A stretch of DNA of 64,000 nt, from NCBI GenBank assembly GCA_964586655.1, contig CAZPGY010000003.1, positions 163,142 through 227,141 of the forward strand, given 5' to 3'. Of the stretch, positions 1 to 8,432 are shown one piece after another. Origin of the DNA: JAJYSO01 sp964586655 (GTDB taxonomy: Bacteria; Bacteroidota; Bacteroidia; Flavobacteriales; Flavobacteriaceae). The notes below the pieces were generated by a model that saw only the letters and a program-made list of their open reading frames with translations, ran no database searches and was not told where the DNA came from. A program made the position numbers and the translations under genes. Within the stretch, counting starts at the first letter, position 1. Each line of letters starts with the position of its first letter.

Positions 1-231
1 TCTTCAAGAACACACGGCCAACAGAGCATGTTGAGAGCTCCGGGATCTGTTGGAGAATTCTCTGATCCTTCACGAGTCTTTAAAGGCATGCGTATGGGCG
101 GCCAAACTGGAGGCAAAAAAGTAAAAGTTCAAAACCTAAAAGTATTGAAATTGGATACGGATAAAAACCTGATTATTGTAAAAGGTTGTGTTCCGGGTCA
201 TAAAAATGCTTACGTAACTATTGAGAAGTGA
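1..231 (+). CDS. rplC: 50S ribosomal protein L3, C-terminal part
   Basis: The reading frame is open from the first base, so the N-terminal two thirds lie outside the window. The visible 76 codons hold the L3 core loop with HG, then RxPGSxG, and the typical ending VxGxVPGxxxxxVxIxK. L3 binds 23S rRNA near the peptidyl transferase centre and starts large-subunit assembly. Its TGA stop shares one base with the next start (TGATG), so rplD is probably translationally coupled. It is the second gene of the S10 operon; rpsJ should lie just upstream. Confidence 0.97.
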   Translation, partial: SSRTHGQQSMLRAPGSVGEFSDPSRVFKGMRMGGQTGGKKVKVQNLKVLKLDTDKNLIIVKGCVPGHKNAYVTIEK

Positions 232-860
232 TGAAATTAAGTGTATTAGATATATCAGGTAAGGAAACCGGTAAGCAAGTGACGCTTTCTGATGCTGTTT
301 TTGGTATTGAACCCAATGAGCACGTTATGTATTTAGACGTTAAGCAACACTTGGGCAATAAGCGACAAGGTACGCATAAAGCTAAAGAACGCGCTGAAAT
401 TTCCGGAAGTACGCGAAAGATAAAAAAACAGAAAGGAACCGGTACTGCTCGTGCGGGAAGTATCAAATCTCCTATTTTTAGAGGAGGAGGACGTGTGTTT
501 GGTCCGCGACCACGCAGCTATCGCAGCAAGATGAATAAGAACATGAAGCGTTTGGCTAAGCGTTCTGCGTTGAGCCAAAAGGCAAAAGAAGATAAGCTGC
601 TGATCCTCGATGAGATGAACTTTGATGTCCCTAAAACCCAAAAATATGTAGGGGTTTTGGAGGCCTTAAAAATTAGTGATAAAAAAACACTCTTCGTGTT
701 GGACGAACCAAATAAAAATGTATATTTGTCCGCACGCAATTTTAAAAATTCTAAGGTCGTAACAGCCTCTGAATTAAATACTTACAGCATTCTTAATGCT
801 GATAAAATTGTGTTTTTGGAGGGTTCGCTCGAAGGAATTGAATCAATTTTGAATAAATAA
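231..860 (+). CDS. rplD: 50S ribosomal protein L4
   Basis: 209 residues. The central stretch shows the L4 extended loop signature (KGTGTARAGSxxSPxFRGGG and GPRPRxY), which reaches into the peptide exit tunnel. I chose the ATG at 231, which overlaps the L3 stop, rather than the GTG three bases upstream. L4 is an early assembly protein; in Escherichia coli it also represses its own operon, but that cannot be judged here. Gap to rplW is 5 bp. No Shine-Dalgarno sequence precedes it. Confidence 0.97.
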   Translation: MKLSVLDISGKETGKQVTLSDAVFGIEPNEHVMYLDVKQHLGNKRQGTHKAKERAEISGSTRKIKKQKGTGTARAGSIKSPIFRGGGRVFGPRPRSYRSKMNKNMKRLAKRSALSQKAKEDKLLILDEMNFDVPKTQKYVGVLEALKISDKKTLFVLDEPNKNVYLSARNFKNSKVVTASELNTYSILNADKIVFLEGSLEGIESILNK

Positions 861-865
861 ATGCC

Positions 866-1156
866 ATGAGGATTTTAATAAAACCAATTATTACGGAAAA
901 GGCGACCAAAGACAGCGAGTTAAACAATCGTTTTGCTTTTGCTGTTGATCACCGAGCCAACAAGCTTCAAATTAAAGCAGCCGTAGAAGAAGCTTATGGT
1001 ATTTCAGTTGATAAAGTCCGCACCATGAATGTGGGCCCTAAAAGATCGACCCGTTATACCAAACAAGGTATTTTGGAAGGAAGCACCAATGGCTATAAAA
1101 AAGCTATTGTGCAAGTTGCAGAAGGCGACACCATCGATTTATATAGTAATATTTAA
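866..1156 (+). CDS. rplW: 50S ribosomal protein L23
   Basis: 96 residues, the normal length. The start MRILIKPIITEKAT and the region around residues 30-50 (NKLQIKAAVEEAYGISVDKV) are characteristic. L23 sits at the tunnel exit and is the docking site for trigger factor and SRP. It lies between rplD and rplB with gaps of 5 and 9 bp, the conserved order. Confidence 0.97.
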   Translation: MRILIKPIITEKATKDSELNNRFAFAVDHRANKLQIKAAVEEAYGISVDKVRTMNVGPKRSTRYTKQGILEGSTNGYKKAIVQVAEGDTIDLYSNI

Positions 1157-1165
1157 AGTCAAGTC

Positions 1166-2008
1166 ATGTCGGTAAAGAAATTAAAACCAACAACACCAGG
1201 GAGACGTTTTCGCGTTGTGAACGGTTATGACGCCATAACCACCAGCAAACCGGAAAAGAGCCTCTTGACCCCTATAAAGAAAACCGGAGGACGCAATCAT
1301 TCTGGTAAAATGACGATGCGAAATCGCGGTGGCGGTCATAAAAGACGCTATCGAATTATCGATTTCAAAAGAGATAAGAACGATCAGCCGGCAACGGTAA
1401 AAACCATTGAATATGATCCTAACCGGTCGGCCTTTATCGCCTTGGTGGAGTATGAAGACAAGGAAAAACGATATATTCTTGCGCCAAACGGATTGAAAGT
1501 AGGACAAACAATCGTCTCATCAGACAAAGCTTTGCCTACCAATACAGGAAACTCAATGCCGCTTTCCGAAATTCCTTTCGGAACCGTCATTTCCTGTGTA
1601 GAGCTCAATCCCGGACAAGGAGCACATTTGGTGCGCAGTGCCGGTACCTTTGCACAGCTGTTGGCGAGAGAAGGAAAATATGTGAGTGTAAAACTGCCTT
1701 CCGGAGAAATTAGAATGATTTTGGGAACCTGTCGTGCCACCGTTGGCGCCGTTTCCAATAGTGATCATACGCTGCTTGTTTCCGGAAAAGCCGGTCGCAG
1801 CCGCTGGTTGGGCCGTCGCCCGCGAACTCGTCCGGTAGCGATGAACCCGGTAGATCACCCCATGGGTGGTGGAGAAGGCCGCGCCTCAGGTGGACACCCT
1901 CGTTCACGAAAAGGATTGCCTGCTAAAGGTTACAAAACCCGCGCTTTGAAAAAAGCCAGTAATAAATTTATTGTAGAACGCAGAAAGCGTAAGAACAGAA
2001 ACAAATAG
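1166..2008 (+). CDS. rplB: 50S ribosomal protein L2
   Basis: 280 residues. It contains the N-terminal RNA-binding half (GRNHSGKMTMRNRGGGHKR) and the C-terminal signature around residues 222-240 (MNPVDHPMGGGEGRASGGHP), including the conserved histidine linked to peptidyl transferase activity. L2 bridges 23S rRNA to the small subunit and is needed for subunit joining. Gap to rpsS is 5 bp. Confidence 0.98.
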   Translation: MSVKKLKPTTPGRRFRVVNGYDAITTSKPEKSLLTPIKKTGGRNHSGKMTMRNRGGGHKRRYRIIDFKRDKNDQPATVKTIEYDPNRSAFIALVEYEDKEKRYILAPNGLKVGQTIVSSDKALPTNTGNSMPLSEIPFGTVISCVELNPGQGAHLVRSAGTFAQLLAREGKYVSVKLPSGEIRMILGTCRATVGAVSNSDHTLLVSGKAGRSRWLGRRPRTRPVAMNPVDHPMGGGEGRASGGHPRSRKGLPAKGYKTRALKKASNKFIVERRKRKNRNK

Positions 2009-2013
2009 ACTAT

Positions 2014-2292
2014 ATGGCACGTTCATTAAAAAAAGGACCTTTTGTCTACTATAAGTTAGAGAGGAAAATTGCCCGAAGTGTTGATTCAGGAAAGAAAAAT
2101 GTTATCAAAACCTGGTCGCGCTCCTCTATGATTACCCCTGATTTTGTAGGACAAACTATTGGGGTTCATAACGGAAAACAATTTATCCCGGTTTACGTAA
2201 CCGAAAATATGGTAGGGCACAAGTTGGGCGAGTTTGCACCAACGCGTTCTTTCAGAGGTCACACAAGTGCTAAAGATAAAGCAAAAAGATAA
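2014..2292 (+). CDS. rpsS: 30S ribosomal protein S19
   Basis: 92 residues. It shows the S19 signature: MARSLKKGPFV at the start, then TWSRSSMITPDFVG, GHKLGEFAPTRSFRGH near the end and a basic tail. S19 forms a head-domain complex with S13 and contacts 16S rRNA close to the A-site tRNA. Gap to rplV is 6 bp. Confidence 0.98.
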   Translation: MARSLKKGPFVYYKLERKIARSVDSGKKNVIKTWSRSSMITPDFVGQTIGVHNGKQFIPVYVTENMVGHKLGEFAPTRSFRGHTSAKDKAKR

Positions 2293-2298
2293 TTATTT

Positions 2299-2703
2299 AT
2301 GGGAGCTCATAAAAGAGAAAGAGCGGAAAAGCTCAAGGCTAAAAAAAGGGACATGGCGTTTGCCAAGTTGAACAACTGCCCTATCGCGCCAAGAAAGATG
2401 AGAAAGGTGGCCGACCTTGTCCGTGGAAAAGACATTGAAGAAGCGCTTACTGTTTTGAAGTTTAACCCTAAGCAGAGCGCTGAGCACCTTGAGAAACTTT
2501 TGTTGTCGGCCATTGCCAACTGGCAAAATAAAAACGAAGAAGCCGATATTGAAGCAGCCGGACTTTATATTAAAGAAATACGCGTGGATGGCGCCGGAAT
2601 GCTTAAGCGTTTACGTCCAAGAGCACAAGGACGAGCCAACCAAATCAGGAAACGATCTAACCACGTTACCCTTGTTTTAGGGGAAAAAACTTTTGAAAGC
2701 TAA
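2299..2703 (+). CDS. rplV: 50S ribosomal protein L22
   Basis: 134 residues. The core FAKLNNCPIAPRKMRKVADL starts at residue 20, and the beta-hairpin near residues 100-115 (LKRLRPRAQGRANQIRKR) is the tunnel-constriction loop known from macrolide-resistance work. The start at 2299 gives the usual MGxxKRxRAE N-terminus of this phylum. Gap to rpsC is 7 bp. Confidence 0.97.
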   Translation: MGAHKRERAEKLKAKKRDMAFAKLNNCPIAPRKMRKVADLVRGKDIEEALTVLKFNPKQSAEHLEKLLLSAIANWQNKNEEADIEAAGLYIKEIRVDGAGMLKRLRPRAQGRANQIRKRSNHVTLVLGEKTFES

Positions 2704-2710
2704 ATAAAGC

Positions 2711-3421
2711 ATGGGACAGAAAACGAATCCAATAGGAAACAGACTCGGTATCATCAAAGGTTGGGAATCCAACTGGTATGGAGGAGAGGATTATGGCGAT
2801 AAGATTGCCGAAGACAAGAAAGTACGCGACTATATTTATGCGCGTTTGGTCAAAGCCAGTGTCTCTCGCATTATCATTGAGCGCACCCTCAAGCTAATGA
2901 CCGTTACCATCACCACGGCACGCCCGGGGATTATTATCGGTAAAGGAGGGCAAGAGGTTGACAAACTCAAAGAAGAGCTGAAGCAGTTGACCCAGAAAGA
3001 GGTGCAAATCAATATTTTTGAAATCAAACGCCCGGAGATGGATGCACATTTGGTGGCTGCCAGTATTGCCCGCCAAATTGAAAGCAGAATTTCTTACCGA
3101 CGGGCTTCAAAAATGGCCATCTCTGCTGCCATGCGATTGAATGCAGAAGGAATTAAAGTAGAAGTTTCGGGTCGCTTAAACGGTGCCGAAATGGCAAGAA
3201 CCGAGTCTTTTAAAGAAGGACGCATCCCATTGTCTACTTTCCGTGCCGATATCGATTACGCTTTGGTCGAGGCACAAACCAGCTATGGCCGCCTTGGAAT
3301 TAAGGTGTGGATCATGAAAGGTGAGGTTTATGGGAAACGTGAACTCTCTCCGTTGGTCGGCCTTTCCAAAAATAGCGGAAAAAGAGGTAAGCGCTCAAAA
3401 CGCAGAAAGAAGAGACGTTGA
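2711..3421 (+). CDS. rpsC: 30S ribosomal protein S3
   Basis: 236 residues. MGQKTNPIGNRLG at the N-terminus, a KH domain with the GxxG loop (IIIGKGGQEVDKL, about residues 75-87) and a C-terminal half with SGRLNGAEMARTE are diagnostic. S3 lines the mRNA entry channel and contributes to helicase activity. The protein ends in a strongly basic KRGKRSKRRKKRR tail. Gap to rplP is 27 bp, longer than most in this operon. Confidence 0.98.
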   Translation: MGQKTNPIGNRLGIIKGWESNWYGGEDYGDKIAEDKKVRDYIYARLVKASVSRIIIERTLKLMTVTITTARPGIIIGKGGQEVDKLKEELKQLTQKEVQINIFEIKRPEMDAHLVAASIARQIESRISYRRASKMAISAAMRLNAEGIKVEVSGRLNGAEMARTESFKEGRIPLSTFRADIDYALVEAQTSYGRLGIKVWIMKGEVYGKRELSPLVGLSKNSGKRGKRSKRRKKRR

Positions 3422-3448
3422 TAAAAATTTCATAAAACTTTTGAAAGC

Positions 3449-3868
3449 ATGTTACAGCCCAAAAGAACAAAATATAGAAAGCAACAAAAAGGCCGCATGA
3501 AAGGCATAGCCGGAAGAGGCCATCGCTTGTCTAACGGTACCTTTGGCATCAAAACACTGGATGCTCATTTTATAACCGCCCGACAAATTGAAGCGGCCAG
3601 GATTGCCGCCACCCGATACATGAAGCGTGACGGATCTTTGTGGCTTCGAATTTTTCCCGACAAGCCCATTACCAAAAAACCATTGGAGGTGCGAATGGGA
3701 AAAGGAAAAGGGAATGTTGAATACTGGGTTGCCCCGGTAAAACCCGGCCGCATGTTGATTGAAATTGGCGGGGTTCCTCAAGAAGTGGCTCGAGAAGCCT
3801 TGAGATTAGCAGCACAAAAACTCCCGGTAAGAACAAAGTTTATTGTAGCCAGGGACTATCAAGAATAA
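3449..3868 (+). CDS. rplP: 50S ribosomal protein L16
   Basis: 139 residues. MLQPKRTKYRKQQKGRMKG opens the protein, and RMGKGKGNVEYWVAPVKPGR (about residues 82-101) is the L16 signature that packs against the A-site region of 23S rRNA. The order S3-L16-L29 is universal. Gap to rpmC is 6 bp. Confidence 0.98.
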   Translation: MLQPKRTKYRKQQKGRMKGIAGRGHRLSNGTFGIKTLDAHFITARQIEAARIAATRYMKRDGSLWLRIFPDKPITKKPLEVRMGKGKGNVEYWVAPVKPGRMLIEIGGVPQEVAREALRLAAQKLPVRTKFIVARDYQE

Positions 3869-3874
3869 GAAACA

Positions 3875-4066
3875 ATGGAACAGTCAGAAATAAAAAATTT
3901 AACAGATTCCGAACTGCAGGAAGAAATAGATAAGGACAGAGCGGCTTATACCGACTTAAAAATGGCTCATGCCGTATCTCCCTTAGAAAACACTTCACAG
4001 TTGGAAGCTTTAAGAAGGACAATTGCACGTTTGAATACCGAGATGTCCAAAAGACAGAAAAATTAA
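3875..4066 (+). CDS. rpmC: 50S ribosomal protein L29
   Basis: 63 residues forming the expected two-helix hairpin. The N-terminus (MEQSEIKNLTDSELQEEI) and the ending ETxxLExLRRTIARLNTEMSKR pattern fit bacterial L29, which sits at the tunnel exit beside L23. Gap to rpsQ is 14 bp when the internal ATG of rpsQ is used. Confidence 0.95.
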   Translation: MEQSEIKNLTDSELQEEIDKDRAAYTDLKMAHAVSPLENTSQLEALRRTIARLNTEMSKRQKN

Positions 4067-4080
4067 TCCTTTTGACAGCA

Positions 4081-4338
4081 ATGGAAAAAAGAAATTTACG
4101 TAAGGAGAGAGTAGGCGTGGTGACCAGTAATAAGATGGAAAAATCCATCGTGGTTTCCGAGGTGAAAAAATCTCGCCATCCAATGTATGGTAAGTTCGTT
4201 TTGAAAACAAAAAAGTATGTCGTTCACGATGAAAAGAACGACTGCAATGAAGGGGATACCGTCCGAATTATGGAAACGCGCCCATTGAGTAAATCCAAGC
4301 GCTGGCGTCTCGTTGAAATTATTGAAAGAGCAAAATAA
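4081..4338 (+). CDS. rpsQ: 30S ribosomal protein S17
   Basis: 85 residues. The OB-fold core has KERVGVVTSNKMEKSIVV, then VKKSRHPMYGKFV, and the classic ETRPLSKSKRWRLVEI near the end. I start at the ATG at 4081; an in-frame TTG nine bases upstream only adds three residues and is not needed. S17 is a primary 16S rRNA binding protein. It is separated from rplN by 2 bp. Confidence 0.96.
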   Translation: MEKRNLRKERVGVVTSNKMEKSIVVSEVKKSRHPMYGKFVLKTKKYVVHDEKNDCNEGDTVRIMETRPLSKSKRWRLVEIIERAK

Positions 4339-4340
4339 TT

Positions 4341-4709
4341 ATGGTACAACAAGAATCAAAACTTAGAGTTGCTGACAATACAGGCGCAAAAGAAGTATTG
4401 ACAATACGCGTCTTGGGCGGAACCAGAAAACGCTATGCTTCAGTAGGCGATAAAATTGTAGTCAGTACAAAAATGGCCACTCCGGGCGGTCAAATTAAAA
4501 AGGGAGAAATCTCTACAGCCGTAGTGGTACGAACCAAAAAAGAGGTTCGTCGCAAAGATGGCTCTTATATCCGCTTTGATGATAATGCTTGTGTCCTGTT
4601 GGACGCCAATGGAGAAATGCGCGGAACGCGTGTATTTGGCCCGGTTGCCCGAGAATTGCGCAACAAAAAATTTATGAAAATTGTTTCACTTGCACCAGAA
4701 GTGCTTTAA
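4341..4709 (+). CDS. rplN: 50S ribosomal protein L14
   Basis: 122 residues, the exact family length. MVQQESKLRVADNTGAKE, the mid-protein GxIKKGEISTAVVVRTKKEVRRKDG stretch and the end VARELRNKKFMKIVSLAPEVL are all characteristic. L14 lies at the subunit interface and is the binding target of the silencing factor RsfS. It starts the second (spc) part of the operon in the classic arrangement. Confidence 0.98.
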   Translation: MVQQESKLRVADNTGAKEVLTIRVLGGTRKRYASVGDKIVVSTKMATPGGQIKKGEISTAVVVRTKKEVRRKDGSYIRFDDNACVLLDANGEMRGTRVFGPVARELRNKKFMKIVSLAPEVL

Positions 4710-4719
4710 GAATAAACAA

Positions 4720-5031
4720 ATGGCAAAGTTGAAGATAAAAAACGGAGATCAGGTACAGGTTATTGCCGGAGAATACAAAAACCGCGAAGGTCGGGTGATT
4801 GCTGTATTGCCCCAAAAAAATAAAGCCATTGTGGAAGGCCTGAATATGGTTAAGAAGCATCAAAAACCAAGTGCCGAAAACCCACAAGGAGGTATTGTGG
4901 AAAGGGAAGCCCCTATTCATATTTCCAACCTGGCTCTGCTTGATAAAAATGGCAAACCTACCCGAGTGGGCTACCGCATGGAAGGAGATCAAAAAGTAAG
5001 ATTTGCCAAAACTACTAACGAAGTTATTTAG
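4720..5031 (+). CDS. rplX: 50S ribosomal protein L24
   Basis: 103 residues from the ATG at 4720. An upstream in-frame TTG lies inside rplN and would add 13 non-homologous residues. A KOW motif (GDQVQVIAGEYKNREGRVIAVLPQKN, about residues 9-34) binds 23S rRNA; L24 is an assembly initiator near the tunnel exit. Gap to rplN is 10 bp and to rplE 11 bp. Confidence 0.96.
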   Translation: MAKLKIKNGDQVQVIAGEYKNREGRVIAVLPQKNKAIVEGLNMVKKHQKPSAENPQGGIVEREAPIHISNLALLDKNGKPTRVGYRMEGDQKVRFAKTTNEVI

Positions 5032-5042
5032 TCGTAAGAATT

Positions 5043-5594
5043 ATGAGTTACGTACCCAAATTAAAGAAAGAATATAACGATAAGGTAAAGCCGACTTTAA
5101 CCGAGGCCTTTAGTTACCAAAACCAAATGGAGGTGCCTAAATTATCCAAAATTGTTTTGAGTAAAGGTGTAGGGGAAGCAGTGGCTGATAAAAAATTAAT
5201 TGATCAGGCTGTTGACGAATTGACCAAAATTACCGGTCAAAAAGCCGTTCCTACCGTTTCTAAAAAAGACGTGGCGGCTTTTAAATTGCGTAAAGGCATG
5301 CCCATAGGTGCCAAAGTTACTTTGCACGGCACCTATATGTATGAATTCCTCGATCGCTTGATTACCATGGCATTGCCGCGAGTTCGTGACTTTGACGGTA
5401 TCAGCACTAAAGGTTTTGACGGTCGCGGAAATTATAATATGGGAGTTACCGAACAAATTATTTTCCCGGAAATCGATATCGATAAAGTTAAGCGAATTAC
5501 CGGTATGGATATCACTTTTGTGACCACTGCCAAAACCGATAGAGAAGCAAAAGCATTGTTGAAAGAATTGGGATTACCATTTAAAAAGAATTAA
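5043..5594 (+). CDS. rplE: 50S ribosomal protein L5
   Basis: 183 residues. Signatures include the early segment VPKLSKIVLSKGVGEA, TGQKAVPTVSKKDVAAFKLRKGMPIG in the middle and GRGNYNMGVTEQIIFPEIDID in the C-terminal half. L5 belongs to the 5S rRNA complex of the central protuberance. Gap to rpsN is 3 bp. Confidence 0.98.
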   Translation: MSYVPKLKKEYNDKVKPTLTEAFSYQNQMEVPKLSKIVLSKGVGEAVADKKLIDQAVDELTKITGQKAVPTVSKKDVAAFKLRKGMPIGAKVTLHGTYMYEFLDRLITMALPRVRDFDGISTKGFDGRGNYNMGVTEQIIFPEIDIDKVKRITGMDITFVTTAKTDREAKALLKELGLPFKKN

Positions 5595-5597
5595 ATT

Positions 5598-5867
5598 ATG
5601 GCAAAAGAATCAATGAAGGCCCGTGAGGTCAAACGCCAAAGATTGGTTGATAAATATGCTGAAAAACGCCGTCAGCTAAAAGCAGAAGGCGATTATGAAG
5701 CTTTGCAAAGACTACCTAAAAATTCGAGCCCGGTACGCTTGCACAATCGGTGCAAATTAACCGGCCGGCCCAAAGGCTATATGCGACAGTTTGGCATTTC
5801 ACGTGTTAAATTCAGGGAATTGGCCAACAAAGGATTGATCCCGGGAGTTAAAAAAGCCAGTTGGTAA
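5598..5867 (+). CDS. rpsN: 30S ribosomal protein S14, zinc-free long type
   Basis: 89 residues, the long S14 form. Only one cysteine is present (HNRCKLTGRP), so the CxxC...CxxC zinc ribbon of the short 61-residue form is absent. The core RCKLTGRPKGYMRQFGISR and the KKASW ending are conserved. S14 binds 16S rRNA in the head late in assembly. Confidence 0.97.
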   Translation: MAKESMKAREVKRQRLVDKYAEKRRQLKAEGDYEALQRLPKNSSPVRLHNRCKLTGRPKGYMRQFGISRVKFRELANKGLIPGVKKASW

Positions 5868-5893
5868 TTTAATAAGTAAAAAAATTAGACGAA

Positions 5894-6295
5894 ATGGTTA
5901 CAGATCCTATTGCAGATTATTTGACACGATTAAGAAATGCGCTGGCAGCCGGTCATCGTGTAGTAAGTATCCCGGCTTCCAATATCAAAAAGGAAATCAC
6001 TAAGATCCTATATGATCAAGGCTATATTTTAAGCTACAAGTTTTACTCGGAGCGAGAAAATTTTGAAAGCATTAAAATAGCTCTGAAATATGATAAACAC
6101 ACCAATGCATCCGTAATTAAAGAATTACAACGCATTAGTAAGCCCGGGCTGCGAAAATATGTCAAAGGCAAAGAGATGCCCCGGATTTTAAATGGCTTGG
6201 GAATTGCCATCGTATCAACTTCCCGTGGTGTAATGACCAATAAACAAGCGAGAAAAGAAAACGTTGGTGGCGAATTACTTTGCTACATTCACTAA
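5894..6295 (+). CDS. rpsH: 30S ribosomal protein S8
   Basis: 133 residues. It starts with DPIADYLTRLRNALAAGH and carries the S8 C-terminal signature GxGIAIVSTSRGVMTNKQARKxNVGGELLCYI. S8 is a primary 16S binder of the central domain; in E. coli it is also the spc-operon translational repressor. The 26-bp gap to rpsN is the longest in this stretch. Confidence 0.98.
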   Translation: MVTDPIADYLTRLRNALAAGHRVVSIPASNIKKEITKILYDQGYILSYKFYSERENFESIKIALKYDKHTNASVIKELQRISKPGLRKYVKGKEMPRILNGLGIAIVSTSRGVMTNKQARKENVGGELLCYIH

Positions 6296-6313
6296 CTTTT
6301 AAAAGTAAAACCC

Positions 6314-6856
6314 ATGTCAAGAATAGGAAAAAGCCCAGTAAATATCCCGGAAGGAGTGACGGTGGAAATCAAAGACGATTTGGTGACCGTAAAAGGGAAG
6401 CTTGGGGAATTGACAGATAAGTTTCCCGGCATTTCCATAAAAGAAGAAGATGGGCAAATTATTTTGGAGCGCCCCTCTGAGAAAAAAGCCGTCAAATCTA
6501 AGCACGGTCTATATCGTGCTTTGATTCAAAACATGATTGACGGAGTGGTCGAGGGCTACACCAAAGAGTTAGAACTGGTTGGTGTGGGCTATCGCGCTTC
6601 CAGCCAAGGACAAAAATTAGATCTCACTCTTGGTTTTTCTCACAATATCGTGATGTTGCTCCCCAAGGAAATTAAAGTGGAGACCATCTCTGAAAAAGGA
6701 CAAAACCCACGTATAAAATTGACTTCTCACGACAAACAACTCGTGGGGCAAGTGGCAGCAAAAATCCGTTCATACCGTAAACCTGAACCCTATAAAGGAA
6801 AAGGAATCAAGTATGTCGGTGAATATATTAGAAGAAAAGCAGGTAAATCAGCATAA
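6314..6856 (+). CDS. rplF: 50S ribosomal protein L6
   Basis: 180 residues with the internal duplicated fold of L6. MSRIGKSPVNIPEGV opens it, and the second half ends with the signature PEPYKGKGIKYVGEYIRRKAGKSA. L6 binds near the sarcin-ricin loop and the factor-binding site. Gaps are 18 bp before and 12 bp after. Confidence 0.98.
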   Translation: MSRIGKSPVNIPEGVTVEIKDDLVTVKGKLGELTDKFPGISIKEEDGQIILERPSEKKAVKSKHGLYRALIQNMIDGVVEGYTKELELVGVGYRASSQGQKLDLTLGFSHNIVMLLPKEIKVETISEKGQNPRIKLTSHDKQLVGQVAAKIRSYRKPEPYKGKGIKYVGEYIRRKAGKSA

Positions 6857-6868
6857 TATTACGCGGTT

Positions 6869-7222
6869 ATGGCAGTTTCAAAACTTAAACGAAGAAAAAG
6901 AATTAAACGAGGTATTCGCAAACATTTATCCGGTACTTCTGAACGTCCCCGTCTTTCGGTTTTCAGAAGTAATAAAGAGATCTATGCCCAACTCATCGAT
7001 GACGAAGCTTCCAAAACTTTGGTAGCAGCTTCATCAAGAGATAAGGGTGTTGATGCCAAAGGAACAAAAACAGAAATCGCCGCCTTGGTCGGAAAAAGCT
7101 TAGCGGAGAAAGCCGTAAAAGCCGGTTACGAAAAAGTGGCATTTGATAGAAATGGTTATTTGTACCACGGAAGAGTAAAAGCATTGGCGGACGGTGCACG
7201 TGAAGGAGGCCTTAAATTTTAA
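6869..7222 (+). CDS. rplR: 50S ribosomal protein L18
   Basis: 117 residues. RIKRGIRKHLSGTSERPRLSVFRSNKEIYAQLIDD and the terminal pattern VAFDRNGYLYHGRVKALADGAREGGLKF are typical. L18 carries 5S rRNA with L5 into the large subunit. It lies between L6 and S5 as in nearly all bacteria. Confidence 0.98.
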   Translation: MAVSKLKRRKRIKRGIRKHLSGTSERPRLSVFRSNKEIYAQLIDDEASKTLVAASSRDKGVDAKGTKTEIAALVGKSLAEKAVKAGYEKVAFDRNGYLYHGRVKALADGAREGGLKF

Positions 7223-7239
7223 GAAATCAAAGTAAAGAT

Positions 7240-7764
7240 ATGTATAAGGATTATAAAAACGTAGAATTTGTCAAACCGAGCGGACTTGATTTAAAAGACC
7301 AACTTGTCGGTGTGCAACGCGTAGCGAAAGTGACCAAAGGGGGTCGTACCTTTGGATTTACTGCAATTGTTGTGGTGGGCAATGAAAATGGTGTTATTGG
7401 ACACGGCCTTGGAAAATCAAAGGAAGTGGCCAGTGCTATTGCTAAGGGTATTGACGATGCTAAAAAGAATTTGATAAGAATCCCATTGCATAAAGGAAGT
7501 GTTCCTCATGCACAAAAAGGAAAATACAGTGGCGCCCGAGTTCATTTAATTCCGGCCGCTGAAGGTACCGGGGTTATTGCCGGTGGTCCTGTACGTGCCG
7601 TTGTGGAATTGGCCGGAATTAAAGACTTGTTATCCAAAAGTCAAGGCTCTTCCAATCCGCACAACGTGGTGAAAGCTACTTTTGACGCCTTACTCAGAAT
7701 GAGAAGCGCTGAAACCGTAGCCCGACAAAGAGGCATTTCATTGGATAAAGTGTTTAATGGTTAA
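7240..7764 (+). CDS. rpsE: 30S ribosomal protein S5
   Basis: 174 residues. The double-stranded RNA-binding domain has the S5 signature GGRTFGFTAIVVVGNENGVIGHGLGKSKEV. The C-terminal domain contains the EGTGVIAGGPVRAVVELAGI motif. S5 helps hold mRNA at the entry channel and influences fidelity. The gap to the chosen rpmD start is 10 bp. Confidence 0.98.
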   Translation: MYKDYKNVEFVKPSGLDLKDQLVGVQRVAKVTKGGRTFGFTAIVVVGNENGVIGHGLGKSKEVASAIAKGIDDAKKNLIRIPLHKGSVPHAQKGKYSGARVHLIPAAEGTGVIAGGPVRAVVELAGIKDLLSKSQGSSNPHNVVKATFDALLRMRSAETVARQRGISLDKVFNG

Positions 7765-7774
7765 AACTGAAAAA

Positions 7775-7954
7775 ATGGCAAAATTAAAAGTTACACAAAT
7801 ACGAAGTACCATTGGCGCTACCAAAAAGCAAAAAGGCACTATGCAAGCCTTGGGATTAACCCGTATGCGCCAAAGCGTAGAGCATGAAGACACCCCCAAT
7901 ATCAACGGGATGATCAATAAAGTTAAACATTTGATTTCTGTAGAAGAAGCTTAA
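7775..7954 (+). CDS. rpmD: 50S ribosomal protein L30
   Basis: 59 residues from the ATG at 7775, giving the usual short L30 (MAKLKVTQIRSTIG...). An in-frame ATG at 7757 would overlap the end of rpsE and add six residues absent from relatives, so I did not use it. L30 is a small alpha/beta protein on the large-subunit surface, missing from some phyla but retained here. Confidence 0.95.
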   Translation: MAKLKVTQIRSTIGATKKQKGTMQALGLTRMRQSVEHEDTPNINGMINKVKHLISVEEA

Positions 7955-7965
7955 TATAGACCGAT

Positions 7966-8418
7966 ATGGAATTACATAATTTAAAACCGGCTAAAGGGTC
8001 GATTAAAACAAATACAAAGAGACGCGGTCGTGGAGTTACCTCCGGAAAAGGACGTACTTCCGGACGCGGCCACAAAGGCGCACAATCCCGTTCGGGCTAT
8101 TCTAAAAAAATTGGTTTTGAAGGAGGACAAATGCCCCTCCAACGCCGTGTGCCCAAATACGGATTTCGCAATATCAATCATGTAGAATACCAAGCCATAA
8201 ACTTGGATACCCTACAAGGATTGGTTGATGACAAAAAAATTAAAGACGAAGTAAATGTAGAAGCCCTCATTGAATTGGGACTGGTTGGAAAATCTGATTT
8301 AGTCAAAATTTTGGGTCGCGGAACACTTAAAGCAAAACTGAAAGTTACCGCACATAAATTTTCTGCATCTGCTAAATCAGCAATCGAAGAAGCAGGAGGT
8401 GAAGCTGTAATATTTTAA
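7966..8418 (+). CDS. rplO: 50S ribosomal protein L15
   Basis: 150 residues. The N-terminal third is a glycine/arginine-rich extension (RRGRGVTSGKGRTSGRGHKGA, about residues 20-41) that threads into 23S rRNA, followed by FEGGQMPLQRRVPKYGF. The C-terminal globular part ends with AGGEAVIF. L15 is a late assembly protein. secY follows after 14 bp. Confidence 0.98.
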   Translation: MELHNLKPAKGSIKTNTKRRGRGVTSGKGRTSGRGHKGAQSRSGYSKKIGFEGGQMPLQRRVPKYGFRNINHVEYQAINLDTLQGLVDDKKIKDEVNVEALIELGLVGKSDLVKILGRGTLKAKLKVTAHKFSASAKSAIEEAGGEAVIF

Positions 8419-8432
8419 ACTCCCCCTTTTTG

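Noticed and set aside
7757..7774. Upstream ATG for rpmD
   Set aside because: It overlaps rpsE and adds six residues not typical of L30; the ATG at 7,775 gives the family N-terminus.
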